Of a stretch of 64,000 nucleotides of DNA, positions 53,225-61,951 are shown piece after piece. The position numbers were made by a program, and so were the translations under genes. The DNA comes from Allopusillimonas sp008369125 (GTDB lineage: Bacteria > Pseudomonadota > Gammaproteobacteria > Burkholderiales > Burkholderiaceae_B). Positions within the stretch are counted from its first letter, which is position 1; the number at the start of each line of letters is the position of its first letter. The stretch is taken from positions 1,240,001-1,304,000 of the forward strand of contig NZ_VOAY01000001.1 of the NCBI RefSeq assembly GCF_008369125.1, read 5' to 3'. The notes under the pieces were generated by a model that did no database searches, was not told the origin of the DNA, and saw only the letters and a list, made by a program, of their open reading frames with translations.

Positions 53225-53828
53225 CTCATTGTGCCCCTTGGCAAGAGTAAAGGCCCTTTATCGATAAATGTATCATCACAAGGTGAGGATACAAGCTGTA
53301 TCTCGGGCACTAACCTGGACAAAGCAGCTTATCTACAGATACTTCAAGGTCGTCGACATTCAGATTTGCCACCAGAAATCCAGATTTTCTGCCAATAACT
53401 TATTAACCGGCGCCGTTGTGCTCGTGAACTGGACTGCATACCCTAGCTGCCCAGACCGCCTCTAAATACAAGCCCATCATAGCGCCAAAAGCTCGCCTCA
53501 TCTAAGGCACGCATCGAATCCTCAACCACATCAATCGGCATCGATCCCTTGATCAGTTCACCAACCCGTCCACAAAACAATGTAGGTATCGGTTTTCGTG
53601 CCATCGCCTAATCTGTAATCGTACGCTTTCTCTTGTTTGGCATCTAATGTAATTTACTGCGCCTGCTTTGCCTTTACCCGTGAAGCGCCAAATAGGCTCA
53701 CTATACTTATTGATTATACTGAGACTATGAAACCGAACCGGGGCTTGAGTCTTATGGAGTTTATCTCAGGCCGGTTAACCTTGAGCACTAAGGACACACG
53801 GCTCATTTGCGCCATGCGGTTCCGCTAC
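53225..53828. other. Intergenic region with possible coding remnants on the minus strand
   Basis: Between phoD and the kdsB-kdsC gene, the minus strand around 53467-53640 reads, across a frameshift, LDAKQEKAYDYRLGDGTKTD then GELIKGSMPIDVVEDSMRAL and DEASFWRYDGLVF before a stop. It looks like eroded coding sequence, but I do not recognise the family. The rest of the 604 bases shows nothing. Confidence 0.3.
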
Positions 53829-55175
53829 TCACTGCACAGCCCCAGCCATTATTGTCCCAAAGCCCTCAGCAGAATCAAATATATGACTTTTCCCTTGTGC
53901 TGACAAAATGGCATCGGCTAATTCACGTAGTGCGCCGTGTCCGCCTTTCAAACTTAGCACGGCACTTGCCTTGGCCTTTACATAGTATGGCGCATCCGCC
54001 ACAGTAAACGACAAGCCGCAAGCAGCGAAGGCTGGTAGATCAATGCTGTCGTCACCCACGAAAACAGTCGTCTCTGCAATGACTCCCACTTCGGCCATCA
54101 ATTCGTGGCAAGCGGAAAACTTGTCTTTCACACCAAGCTTGTACACCGACACACCAAGATCGGCTAGACGTTTACGCAACGTGGGTGAATCCCTGCCTGA
54201 AAGAACTGCGACACGTACACCACCTTCTTCAAGTAGCCGGATGCCCAGGCCGTCGCGTACATGAAAGCGTTTAAGACATTCCCCTGTTTCGTCGTAGTAG
54301 ATTCCGCCATCAGTTAGCACACCATCAACGTCAGTAATCACGAGTCTGACGCCATTCAACGACGGCCACCCAGCGGTCCCGCGCAGGGCTGCGCTGCTAC
54401 TGGAGTTGTTGGTGTCGCTCACCTTAGTGGCGGGTACGCCTCCCCCCAAAATCCCCCTTACGCGCTCAAGACACGCGGGCGTATCAACTCCAGGCCCCGC
54501 CTCGTCAACTTCAAATGCGCGTATGCGAATGCCTGCAGACAAAAGCCGCAATTGCTCAAGTTTTTCAGCATGCTCCATCATGGGCTGACTATATTGTCCA
54601 TAAGCTGCAAGTACTTCGCGACGATAGGCGTATATACCCACGTGCTTTAAGTACGGCACCTCATCCCCATCGCGAGAGAACGGCACCTTGGCCCGGCTGA
54701 AGTACAGCGCGTCGCCGTTCTCTGCCTGCACCAGCTTGACGTTGTTTGGATTATCCGCATCGGAAGCACTAATTCGATGACAAAGCGTACCCACCTGTAT
54801 GGTAGACGAGGCCGCCATGTTGCTAACAAGCAGCGCAATATCCTTGGGACGTACTAATGGCTCATCACCCTGGAGATTAACGTAAATGTCAGCCTCTACT
54901 TGCTCCATAACCTCCGCAAGGCGATCTGTACCCGACGGGTGATCCGGAGACGTCATGACGCAGGATCCGCCAAATGCGTGTACTGCCGCACGCACTCGCT
55001 CATCGTCGGTCGCGACAACAACTTGTGTCACGCCAGGCACCTGCATCGCTCTTTCGTACACATGCTGCACCATAGGCTTGCCCAAGATGTCGGCCAACGG
55101 CTTACCCGGTAGTCGGGTAGATCCATATCGTGCAGGAATAACAATAGCAACGGTAGGAGATACTACATTCAACAT
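53829..55175 (-). CDS. CMP-Kdo synthetase fused to Kdo-8-phosphate phosphatase (KdsB-KdsC)
   Basis: A two-domain Kdo enzyme of 448 residues. Residues 1-243 are KdsB/KpsU: IVIPARYGSTRLPGKPLADI (CTP loop), VMTSPDHPSGTDRLAEVMEQ, YVNLQGDEPLV and AGPGVDTPACLERVR. Residues 244-272 are a Ser/Asn/Gly linker. Residues 273-448 are a KdsC HAD phosphatase: LVITDVDGVLTDGGIYYDE (catalytic DxD), VAVLSGRDSPTLRKRLADLG, YKLGVKDK and FVGDDSIDLPAFAACGLS. It therefore dephosphorylates Kdo-8-P and activates Kdo as CMP-Kdo. It follows kdsA by 9 bases. Confidence 0.95.
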   Translation of the reverse strand: MLNVVSPTVAIVIPARYGSTRLPGKPLADILGKPMVQHVYERAMQVPGVTQVVVATDDERVRAAVHAFGGSCVMTSPDHPSGTDRLAEVMEQVEADIYVNLQGDEPLVRPKDIALLVSNMAASSTIQVGTLCHRISASDADNPNNVKLVQAENGDALYFSRAKVPFSRDGDEVPYLKHVGIYAYRREVLAAYGQYSQPMMEHAEKLEQLRLLSAGIRIRAFEVDEAGPGVDTPACLERVRGILGGGVPATKVSDTNNSSSSAALRGTAGWPSLNGVRLVITDVDGVLTDGGIYYDETGECLKRFHVRDGLGIRLLEEGGVRVAVLSGRDSPTLRKRLADLGVSVYKLGVKDKFSACHELMAEVGVIAETTVFVGDDSIDLPAFAACGLSFTVADAPYYVKAKASAVLSLKGGHGALRELADAILSAQGKSHIFDSAEGFGTIMAGAVQ

Positions 55176-55184
55176 AACCGGGCC

Positions 55185-56027
55185 TTAGGCGATAAGAATA
55201 GGTTTGAACGACTTCACCACATCATCCAGCGCCTTTAGCTGCGTTAAAAACGGCTCAAGCTGATCTAGCGGCAAAGCGCTGGGCCCATCGCACTTGGCGT
55301 TGTCGGGGTCGGGGTGGGCCTCCAGGAACAAACCTGCCAAGCCCACTGCCAGCCCTGCCCTGGCCAAATCAACCACCTGCTGACGACGCCCGCCCGAGGC
55401 CGCGCCTGACGGGTCGCGCTGCTGCAGCGCGTGCGTAACGTCAAAAATAACGGGCAAATCGTTGCACGCCTGCTTCATGACGCCAAAACCCAGCATATCC
55501 ACCACCAGGTTGTCATAGCCAAAGCAGGTGCCGCGGTCGCAAAGTATGAGCTGGTCATTGCCAGACTCTTTAAACTTTTCAACAATATTGCCAACCTGTG
55601 TCGGGCTAAGAAACTGCGGCTTCTTAATGTTGATAACCTTGCCAGTTTTGGCCAGCGCCGTCACCAAATCAGTTTGTCGCGCCAAAAAGGCCGGCAGCTG
55701 CAGCACATCAGCCACTTCAGCCACCGGTGCGGCCTGCCAGGTTTCATGTACATCGGTAATCACCGGCACACCAAACTCTGCCTTAACCGCCTCAAACATC
55801 CTCATGCCCTCTTCCAGCCCAGGGCCGCGATAAGAGTGGATGGACGACCGATTGGCTTTGTCAAAGCTGGCCTTGAACACATAGGGTATGCCCAGCTTTT
55901 GCGTTACGCGCACGTACTCGGCGCAGCTACGCAATGCCAGATCACGCGACTCAAGCACGTTAATACCGCCAAACAACACAAACGGCGCTGAATTCGAGAC
56001 CGTAATCTGGTCGTTGATGACAATCAT
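55185..56027 (-). CDS. kdsA: 3-deoxy-D-manno-octulosonate 8-phosphate synthase KdsA
   Basis: Condenses arabinose-5-phosphate with PEP to Kdo-8-phosphate; 280 residues, standard length. Motifs: FVLFGGINVLESRDLALRSC, YVFKASFDKANRSSIHSYRG, GVPVITDVHETWQAAPVAEV, LQLPAFLARQTDLVTALAKT, NIKKPQFLSPTQVG and LEAHPDPDNAKCDGPSALPL. The latter metal-type region has CDGP rather than a motif that would settle the class. The ATG follows GAGG. It lies between kpsF copy 2 and kdsB-kdsC in a complete Kdo operon. Confidence 0.95.
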   Translation of the reverse strand: MIVINDQITVSNSAPFVLFGGINVLESRDLALRSCAEYVRVTQKLGIPYVFKASFDKANRSSIHSYRGPGLEEGMRMFEAVKAEFGVPVITDVHETWQAAPVAEVADVLQLPAFLARQTDLVTALAKTGKVINIKKPQFLSPTQVGNIVEKFKESGNDQLILCDRGTCFGYDNLVVDMLGFGVMKQACNDLPVIFDVTHALQQRDPSGAASGGRRQQVVDLARAGLAVGLAGLFLEAHPDPDNAKCDGPSALPLDQLEPFLTQLKALDDVVKSFKPILIA

Positions 56028-56104
56028 TGAAACCTCAAAAACAAATATGAATTAGCAGCATTTAATCCGCAACACGCTGACCGATGGTCGTCTGCATAGC
56101 GACT

Positions 56105-57082
56105 TCAGTCGAAAATCTCCACAACACCGATGACATCTTTACTGCCTGGTTCGGTAACCACGAGTGCGCGTATCTTGTGCTCTCTCATATAAGCTTCCGC
56201 CTCTGCTATCCGCATATCTGCTGGAATTGTGTGCGGATCTCGAGTCATGAAATCGGGGACTTTGAGACTGGTAGCGTCACCGTGTGCTAGCAGTGTACGT
56301 CTAATATCACCGTCGGTAACGATACCGACAAGCCGCCCTTCATCCATCACGATAGCCAAGCCCATTCGCCCATAAGTCATACTGAGTAAACAGTCGTGAA
56401 AAGCTGTCGCTAACTGAACCGCAGGAGGATCTTTACGCATTACATCACGAGCGCGAGTAAGTAAGCGTCGACCCAAGCTACCCCCCGGGTGATAGCGTGC
56501 GAAGTCCATGGGCTTAAAGTCACGAGCGTTAATGAGTGCCACTGCTAGCGCATCACCTATAGCCATCGTAACCAGTGTCGAGGTCGTAGGAGCAAGGTTA
56601 TTAGGACAGATTTCCCGTTCAACTGAAACATCAATCCAAAGGTCGGCGTTTTTAACCAAGGTCGATTCACCATCGCCTGCTATAGCAACAATCGTGTTGC
56701 CGAAAGCTTTAAGGCTGGGAATGAGTTTGACTACCTCTTCGGTTTCACCACTGTACGAAATCAATATGATCAAATCACTAGGAGTAATCATCCCCAGATC
56801 ACCGTGAAAGGCCTCACCCGGGTGCAGGAAGAAACTGGGAGTACCAGTCGACGCCAAAGTTGCTACCGTCTTACGCCCTACCAAGCCAGACTTCCCCATA
56901 CCACAGATAGCAACACGGCCCTTGCAAGCTAGAATCATCTCGACCAACTGTTCGAAGTCGCCGTTAATGCGTGCTGCAAGGTGCTTAATAGCCTCAGCCT
57001 GTGTATTAAGTGCCTGTACGGCATATGCGACGTGGACCTTCTGGGCCGAAGGAATACTGATAGATTTGGATAGGTTTGTCAT
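56105..57082 (-). CDS. kpsF: Arabinose-5-phosphate isomerase KpsF/KdsD (copy 2)
   Basis: Same enzyme type and length as the copy at 46388-47365, with the identical domain plan (SIS domain plus two CBS domains) and about 92% identity by eye. It is the first gene of the operon kpsF-kdsA-kdsB/kdsC and supplies arabinose-5-phosphate to KdsA. Differences cluster at the N-terminus and in the CBS region (SLKVPDFMTRD versus ALTVSDFMTRD). Its codon use is somewhat more AT-rich than copy 1. The duplication brackets the GT2-pyruvyl transferase-phoD segment. Confidence 0.94.
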   Translation of the reverse strand: MTNLSKSISIPSAQKVHVAYAVQALNTQAEAIKHLAARINGDFEQLVEMILACKGRVAICGMGKSGLVGRKTVATLASTGTPSFFLHPGEAFHGDLGMITPSDLIILISYSGETEEVVKLIPSLKAFGNTIVAIAGDGESTLVKNADLWIDVSVEREICPNNLAPTTSTLVTMAIGDALAVALINARDFKPMDFARYHPGGSLGRRLLTRARDVMRKDPPAVQLATAFHDCLLSMTYGRMGLAIVMDEGRLVGIVTDGDIRRTLLAHGDATSLKVPDFMTRDPHTIPADMRIAEAEAYMREHKIRALVVTEPGSKDVIGVVEIFD

Positions 57083-58076
57083 TCAGTTTTCTCGAAAGCA
57101 CATAGATAGCAAAGCCCCACGACAAGATGTCGGAGCAAGTGCGCCATCCCAAGATTTGTTGGGACGTATTGTAGCGCCAATGGTTTCAATTGAGCCAACC
57201 GCCACGCGGTAAGGGATACCAGCCACTATAAACGAGTTGATCACTTTGACCTCGGCTTCCGTTGATAATACAAGCAGAGCTGCCACTTCAGCCGGCGCCA
57301 ATTTATTGCATGAAGGGACCTTTTCCAGTTTACAGCAACAGATTTTTGCCAGCCGTGGTACCGCTTGCATCCACCGTCTCAAAACCCTGCTTCCAGGAAT
57401 CCAGTTGCACAGAACCTTGCCGCACCCACGGCAAGGTTTCGAGCGTTCGGCTTCAGTCATCAAGCGGTCTGGAGCATCTCAGCCAACTTGATTGAGGCAA
57501 AGTCCCACACAAGGACACAAGATCGTTATTACGATGGCGCCGGCTAACATAGCCGCTCGAATCGTTTACATGAGGCGAGCGAATAACGGGTAATCCCGAA
57601 CTGTGTTTACGCAAGTGAAATAATCAACTTCGCTATCGAAAAAAATAAAAGAAATTTTTTTAAATCTTCATCCCATATATTGCTTAAAAAACCAATGCCG
57701 ATGATGCACCGACTAGTCATCGCAAGGCACAGCCCGCCATTTCCAACGCACAGCGACCGAGCTCTTTTCTTGTAACTAGCCCAGCATTCAGCACACCTGA
57801 TCTCTCACGAATACTAACGCTGTGAAAAAACTTTGAGCGTAGTGCGCATACTTTTTCAACATAATTAATTGGGCGCGTAGCAGACCAGGAGCCCCCATGA
57901 AAGTGGAGGTTTACGCTCTTCAAAGTAACATTGTGCAACGATAACGTATAATCTTATCAGATTATAGTATACTTACACCTTTAAAAAAATTTTAATCTCG
58001 TTTAGCTTACTCGCTTGTGGAAAATAAATCTTACTTCCGGAGAGTCCGCCAAAACGTAAATGAGATATTGGAAAGA
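57083..58076. other. Intergenic region, no gene recognised
   Basis: This is a 994-base divergent gap between kpsF copy 2 and the cytidylyltransferase gene. A minus-strand frame at 57083-57463 is open but resembles nothing I know and has unnatural composition. From about 57560 on, the sequence becomes AT-rich, marking the start of the glycerol-phosphate module. Promoters for both flanking genes must lie here, but none is clear enough to place. Confidence 0.35.
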
Positions 58077-58496
58077 ATGAGAACAATAATCACATATGGA
58101 ACATTTGACCTGTTCCACATCGGGCACCTGAACCTCTTAAAACGTGCACGATCATATGGAGATCGTCTTATCGTCGGACTATCCACGGACGAGTTCAACT
58201 TAACAATGAAAAATAAGGTCACGGCGATCCCTTACCCTGATCGAAAAGAAATCCTGGAGGGGTTGCGTTGTGTTGATCTCATAATCCCAGAAAGCTCTTG
58301 GGAACAAAAGAAAGATGATGTTCAGCACCTACAAGTTTCGACATTCGTTATGGGTGATGATTGGGTCGGCAAGTTTGATTTTCTGAAGGAACACTGCGAA
58401 GTTGTTTATCTGCCGCGAACGCAAGACATTTCAACTACTGAGATCAAAAGACACATCGAGAAAGGTAACCAAGGACAGCTCAGGGCGGTGGCATAA
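58077..58496 (+). CDS. tagD: Glycerol-3-phosphate cytidylyltransferase (TagD-like)
   Basis: Makes CDP-glycerol from CTP and glycerol-3-phosphate. The product is 139 residues from the ATG at 58077; a GTG at 58017 would add 20 unmatched residues. The nucleotidyltransferase signature is TYGTFDLFHIGHLNLLKRAR with the HxGH motif. The second motif is RTQDISTTEIK (ISTT). WEQKKDDVQHLQVSTFVMGD with DDW is typical of GCTs. A strong terminator follows at 58509. The precursor would be used by the TagF-like transferase at 59917. Confidence 0.92.
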   Translation: MRTIITYGTFDLFHIGHLNLLKRARSYGDRLIVGLSTDEFNLTMKNKVTAIPYPDRKEILEGLRCVDLIIPESSWEQKKDDVQHLQVSTFVMGDDWVGKFDFLKEHCEVVYLPRTQDISTTEIKRHIEKGNQGQLRAVA

Positions 58497-58508
58497 ACAA
58501 TCACTAGG

Positions 58509-58540
58509 ACTTAGGTCGCCTCGACCTAAGTTTTCATTTT
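58509..58540 (+). terminator. Rho-independent terminator after tagD
   Basis: ACTTAGGTCG and CGACCTAAGT form a perfect 10-base stem with loop CCT (58509-58531), followed by TTTCATTTT. It ends the cytidylyltransferase transcript, so the two genes after it need their own promoter or read-through. Confidence 0.88.
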
Positions 58541-58621
58541 TAAGCTTAATAACTGAGCCATATTAACCCAGTTAATTAATGGCTCAAATATTTATCGGCA
58601 CGGCACGCAGGCAAAGACACC

Positions 58622-59914
58622 ATGTTTTTCATGAAGAAAAGAAAGAAAAAAAACATACATCCACACTCAAATCTACAAAAAAGAATAAACAAAATATATC
58701 AAACTAGATATGGATTGTATCGAAATTTCTTCATGCTATTTATGCCTATCATGGCCTATTTCCCATGGAAGCGAATTATCACAACGCCCTCTCGAATAGA
58801 AAGACGCTTAGGAATATATTTTTATTGCTGCCTACATTGCCTACACATAAAAGATCACGATACCGTAACATTAGAAATAATCCGGCGTACATTTCAGCAC
58901 ACTAATAATAAATATTTCGCTTATTTGTTGGCCGATACATTATTAAAAAACAGAGACTACTCAGCCAATACCGAACGTGTGTTTAAACTGGCAACAAATA
59001 GAAATTGTGAAATCCATGCGAACTTTAGACATACCGATTATTTAGTGCAAAGATTTGGATATCGCACTGAAAAATTGAAGCCCATTATAAAACGTTTAGC
59101 CGGAAGAAGAATATATCCTCATCTCACAAGATATCAACGGATTCGACTGCTAACAATTCTATTACAACAAAAGGCAATTCCCCAGGCTCGCCGTATAGGC
59201 AAAAGCATAGGAAAAACTTATTGGCAAAACAACTCAACAGCGTTATACCTTCAGCATCAGGCAGTCGTTTATAAGTGGGCTACTGATCCTCACAGTAAGG
59301 CAGCCTCCTTGATCTACCTGCAGCTTTTGGACGGCCGGAAAAAATTCGTAGCCCTAATCAAAGAAAATAATAGGAATTTTTGTATTATAGGAAACGCTCC
59401 TACAGAAAAAGGGTTAGGCAGCGGTAAAAAAATCGATTCCTTTAAAGTCGTAATTCGTATGAACAACTATACGCTATCTGAACCAGAAGATTATGGTACA
59501 AAACAAACGGTATGGCTACGAGTTGCAAACAGAGAAATCACAGCCGACCATTCCGGCCAGAATCAGTTAGAGATATTCGCTTCTAATAATTTCGCCGTCA
59601 AGAGAAGAGATGCTTATCAATATGTATACCCGCTATTTCTTAGAGAAACTCAGTTTACGGCAATACCTAGTGGCATATATCAAGAATTAATCCGGAAGCT
59701 GGATGCGCTTCCCAGCACGGGACTAGCCTTACTGTATTGGATTTTTAAAATAAATGGAAAAATTCCTCAATCTCAAATATATGGCTTTAGCCATTTTGTA
59801 GAGAATGCTGATTTCGAAGCTCATTATTTTGAGGACAATGTGGACATTGGCATACATTTGCACAATTGGGATAAAGAAGCCTTATTGTTGAAAGAGATTA
59901 CTAGCCAGGATTAA
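58622..59914 (+). CDS. GT29 (sialyltransferase-fold) domain protein
   Basis: A 430-residue protein. Residues 1-240 are basic and helical with no recognised domain (AYLLADTLLKNRDYSAN, LQHQAVVYKWATDPHS). Residues about 250-425 match the GT29 sialyltransferase core: NFCIIGNAPTEKGLGSGKKI, DSFKVVIRMNNYTLSEPEDY, then ALPSTGLALLYWIFKINGK and QIYGFSHFVEN, ending with a His-containing segment (FEAHYFEDN). It may transfer a nonulosonate or Kdo residue or prime the glycerol-phosphate chain. It lies 2 bases upstream of the TagF-like gene. An A8 run at 58646-58653 lies near the start. The sequence is AT-rich, suggesting acquisition. Confidence 0.75.
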   Translation: MFFMKKRKKKNIHPHSNLQKRINKIYQTRYGLYRNFFMLFMPIMAYFPWKRIITTPSRIERRLGIYFYCCLHCLHIKDHDTVTLEIIRRTFQHTNNKYFAYLLADTLLKNRDYSANTERVFKLATNRNCEIHANFRHTDYLVQRFGYRTEKLKPIIKRLAGRRIYPHLTRYQRIRLLTILLQQKAIPQARRIGKSIGKTYWQNNSTALYLQHQAVVYKWATDPHSKAASLIYLQLLDGRKKFVALIKENNRNFCIIGNAPTEKGLGSGKKIDSFKVVIRMNNYTLSEPEDYGTKQTVWLRVANREITADHSGQNQLEIFASNNFAVKRRDAYQYVYPLFLRETQFTAIPSGIYQELIRKLDALPSTGLALLYWIFKINGKIPQSQIYGFSHFVENADFEAHYFEDNVDIGIHLHNWDKEALLLKEITSQD

Positions 59915-59916
59915 AG

Positions 59917-61071
59917 ATGAAAATTGGATTTATAGCGTGGAACCCGTTTCAGATTGTACAGTTCGCCAATCTTTTCCCCTTGTTCATTAATTCAGATATT
60001 TTGATTATAGATAAAGGAGATAATTTACAGCACTTTAACAAAAAATGGTTAAATAAATTTGGCATCCGTTTTGAGTATATTAGACAATCTATGATTTCTA
60101 GAATAGATGGTGTATACGATGCTATTTTTTTTCAGTCCCCTTTCCCTCTAATGGAACGCATAACAAAAACTAGACTTATATCGCTTCAATATGGATTAGC
60201 TAAAGAGCGCCATAATTATGGCGAATGGCGGTCACTCGCCGATATGAACCTGATGTATGGCCCTTATTCAGTTAAGCGTGTAGAGCATTTTTCACCCAGT
60301 TTCTCTGTCGGCAATCCAAAGTTCGATAACTGGACATCGTATGCCGGGTCACAACAACGACAGCTTATCTTCAATCGCCTAAAAATAAATAAAGAAAAGC
60401 TGGTAATTCTTTACATGCCGACTTGGGGAGAGCTTGGGTCATTTGACCGGCTAAGTCATAAATTGGCGACCCTGACCACTCGTTATAATATTATTGTAAA
60501 AATGCATCACAATAACGATTCGCGATTTCCCGCTTGGAAATCAAATGCGACAAAACTTGGGTTTGGCTTAATATTTGATGGCGCAGCCGATCAGCTTGAA
60601 CTGCTTTCTATTGCAGATTTAGTAGTAAGCGATTTCTCCGGTGCTATCTTTGATGCCATCTATGCTCAAGTGCCTGTTCTGCTATTTCAGGAAAATACTG
60701 AAGAGAAAATTGGAGTTCAGAAATTCGACTGCACATCACTTGAGTTTGCCAGAAGAGATGAGATCGGATATGTTTGTAATAATTTAGAAGACTTTGAGCA
60801 ATCTGTTATCGAAGCGCTAAATATGTCACATTCGCTAGTACGCCAAGCTGATCTATTGCGGACTGATTTATTTCAAGAAACTCCAACCTCTCTTTCATGC
60901 TCCGCTGAAATTCATGCTAAGACGACGAGTTTATTGAACAATGAGATCCCCGCACTCAGTGCCTCGCAAATGTATGTAAGGGAAAGCGTTCGCAGTCTCC
61001 GCACCATTCAAAAGGAGCTTAGAGCTGCCAATAAGAAGCTGACAAAAAGACGTCGTTTCTTAATCTTCTAA
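59917..61071 (+). CDS. CDP-glycerol glycerophosphotransferase-like (TagF family)
   Basis: A 384-residue TagF-type transferase adding glycerol-phosphate from CDP-glycerol. Motifs: LISLQYGLAKERHNYGEWRS, NPKFDNW, LVILYMPTWGELGSF, YNIIVKMHHNNDSR (catalytic His region), LLSIADLVVSDFSGAIFDAI and VLLFQENTEEKIG. It is shorter than Gram-positive TagF, matching Gram-negative capsule versions. A basic helical tail (TIQKELRAANKKLTKRRR) could bind membrane. It is coupled to the GT29 gene and depends on the nearby tagD product. Confidence 0.85.
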   Translation: MKIGFIAWNPFQIVQFANLFPLFINSDILIIDKGDNLQHFNKKWLNKFGIRFEYIRQSMISRIDGVYDAIFFQSPFPLMERITKTRLISLQYGLAKERHNYGEWRSLADMNLMYGPYSVKRVEHFSPSFSVGNPKFDNWTSYAGSQQRQLIFNRLKINKEKLVILYMPTWGELGSFDRLSHKLATLTTRYNIIVKMHHNNDSRFPAWKSNATKLGFGLIFDGAADQLELLSIADLVVSDFSGAIFDAIYAQVPVLLFQENTEEKIGVQKFDCTSLEFARRDEIGYVCNNLEDFEQSVIEALNMSHSLVRQADLLRTDLFQETPTSLSCSAEIHAKTTSLLNNEIPALSASQMYVRESVRSLRTIQKELRAANKKLTKRRRFLIF

Positions 61072-61160
61072 TTAAACCCAAGTAGATACCTGCCCGCTGA
61101 ATAAATTTTGCGATGAGGCGCTTTGTGTCGCACATCACTTATCTTGGCCGGCGGTCGGTT

Positions 61161-61244
61161 GACCACACGCGCCAGCGCCGTATCGGAGCCGGCACGCATA
61201 TCCATGGGTTCCACCGCTAACCAGATCTGATCGACACGGATCAC
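61161..61244 (-). pseudogene. IS66 tnpB (orfB) 5' remnant
   Basis: From a GTG at 61244 overlapping the upstream stop, the frame reads VIRVDQIWLAVEPMDMRAG then SDTALARVV, the start of IS66-family TnpB. It then loses homology. Only about 28 of the usual 115 codons are left. Confidence 0.85.
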
Positions 61245-61561
61245 GTGAACAGCTCCCGTGTCCACTGCGCCAGGGCTTTGTGCTCGTTCGCTGGCCAGCG
61301 CACCTTCATGGTCAGCCCTCGCGCCGCCAGATCTAGCTCAATCGTGGAACCGGATTCGTCTCCTTCAGGCGTTGGTGCAACTGGTGCGGGTGCCGCTGCT
61401 TTGCAATCGTCGGTCACGTGCAGGGGCTTGAGTGCAAACCAGTTCGCCGGTGCCATGTCAATGGTTTGGCGCGCCGGGGCCGCCTCGTCATCTTGCAGGG
61501 TATGCTTGCCATAGCGCTGATGTTCAGTCACCCAGCGATGCAATACATTCGGATTCATGCC
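61241..61561 (-). pseudogene. IS66 accessory gene (orfA/tnpA) remnant
   Basis: The frame encodes HGMNPNVLHRWVTEHQRYGK and ends WPANEHKALAQWTRELFT with TGA at 61241, the C-terminal two-thirds of the IS66 small accessory protein. The N-terminal helix-turn-helix is missing and replaced by unrelated sequence. Together with the tnpB stub it marks a truncated IS66 element at the boundary of the glycerol-phosphate module. Confidence 0.8.
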
Positions 61562-61628
61562 GTGATCGTGAGCATCCGGTGAGTACCGACTTGTAAAGGC
61601 ACGGATATCCAGGCAAGCACCGTTCAGG

Positions 61629-61949
61629 CTACGTCGACTTGCGCAGCAGCCCTGGCGAGACTTTCCACTGTTGACCGTCATCGGTGCACAGGCCGGCGGT
61701 CTTTTTGTTCAGGCGCATGATTGTGCCGTGCTTGGTGGTGCCGTCGTCGGCGGTGAAGCTGACTCGATCGCCTTCGGTGAACTGGGCCAGTTGCACCGTG
61801 CTCTTGGCTTGAGCAAGCAAGTTCAGGCGTTCAATCACCGTAAGAGTCCGCCCAGTACCGTCTGGAAATCTCAGCGAATTCTCGTCAAGATGAGTGTCCA
61901 CGTAAATTTGAACTGACCCCAAAAAGTAATAGCCAGTAACAATAGGCAT
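61629..61949 (-). CDS. Hypothetical fragment, probably IS-associated
   Basis: A 106-codon frame whose second half (FTEGDRVSFTADDGTTKHGT, IMRLNKKTAGLCTDDGQQWK then VSPGLLRK) resembles a small beta-barrel found at the C-terminus of various bacterial proteins. The first half (YYFLGSVQIYVDTHLDEN) looks like read-through from an insertion-sequence end, with GGGGTCAGTTCAAATTTACG on the minus strand near 61915. It is probably a chimera of two remnants rather than a working gene. Confidence 0.35.
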   Translation of the reverse strand: MPIVTGYYFLGSVQIYVDTHLDENSLRFPDGTGRTLTVIERLNLLAQAKSTVQLAQFTEGDRVSFTADDGTTKHGTIMRLNKKTAGLCTDDGQQWKVSPGLLRKST

Positions 61950-61951
61950 TC

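Noticed and set aside
53637..53903. Plus-strand frame before the kdsB-kdsC gene
   Set aside because: It runs antisense into the 3' end of a conserved gene and shows no motif.
57083..57463. 126-codon minus-strand frame downstream of the kpsF start region
   Set aside because: No similarity, Cys/Arg-rich composition unlike neighbours, and no ribosome-binding site; treated as non-coding.
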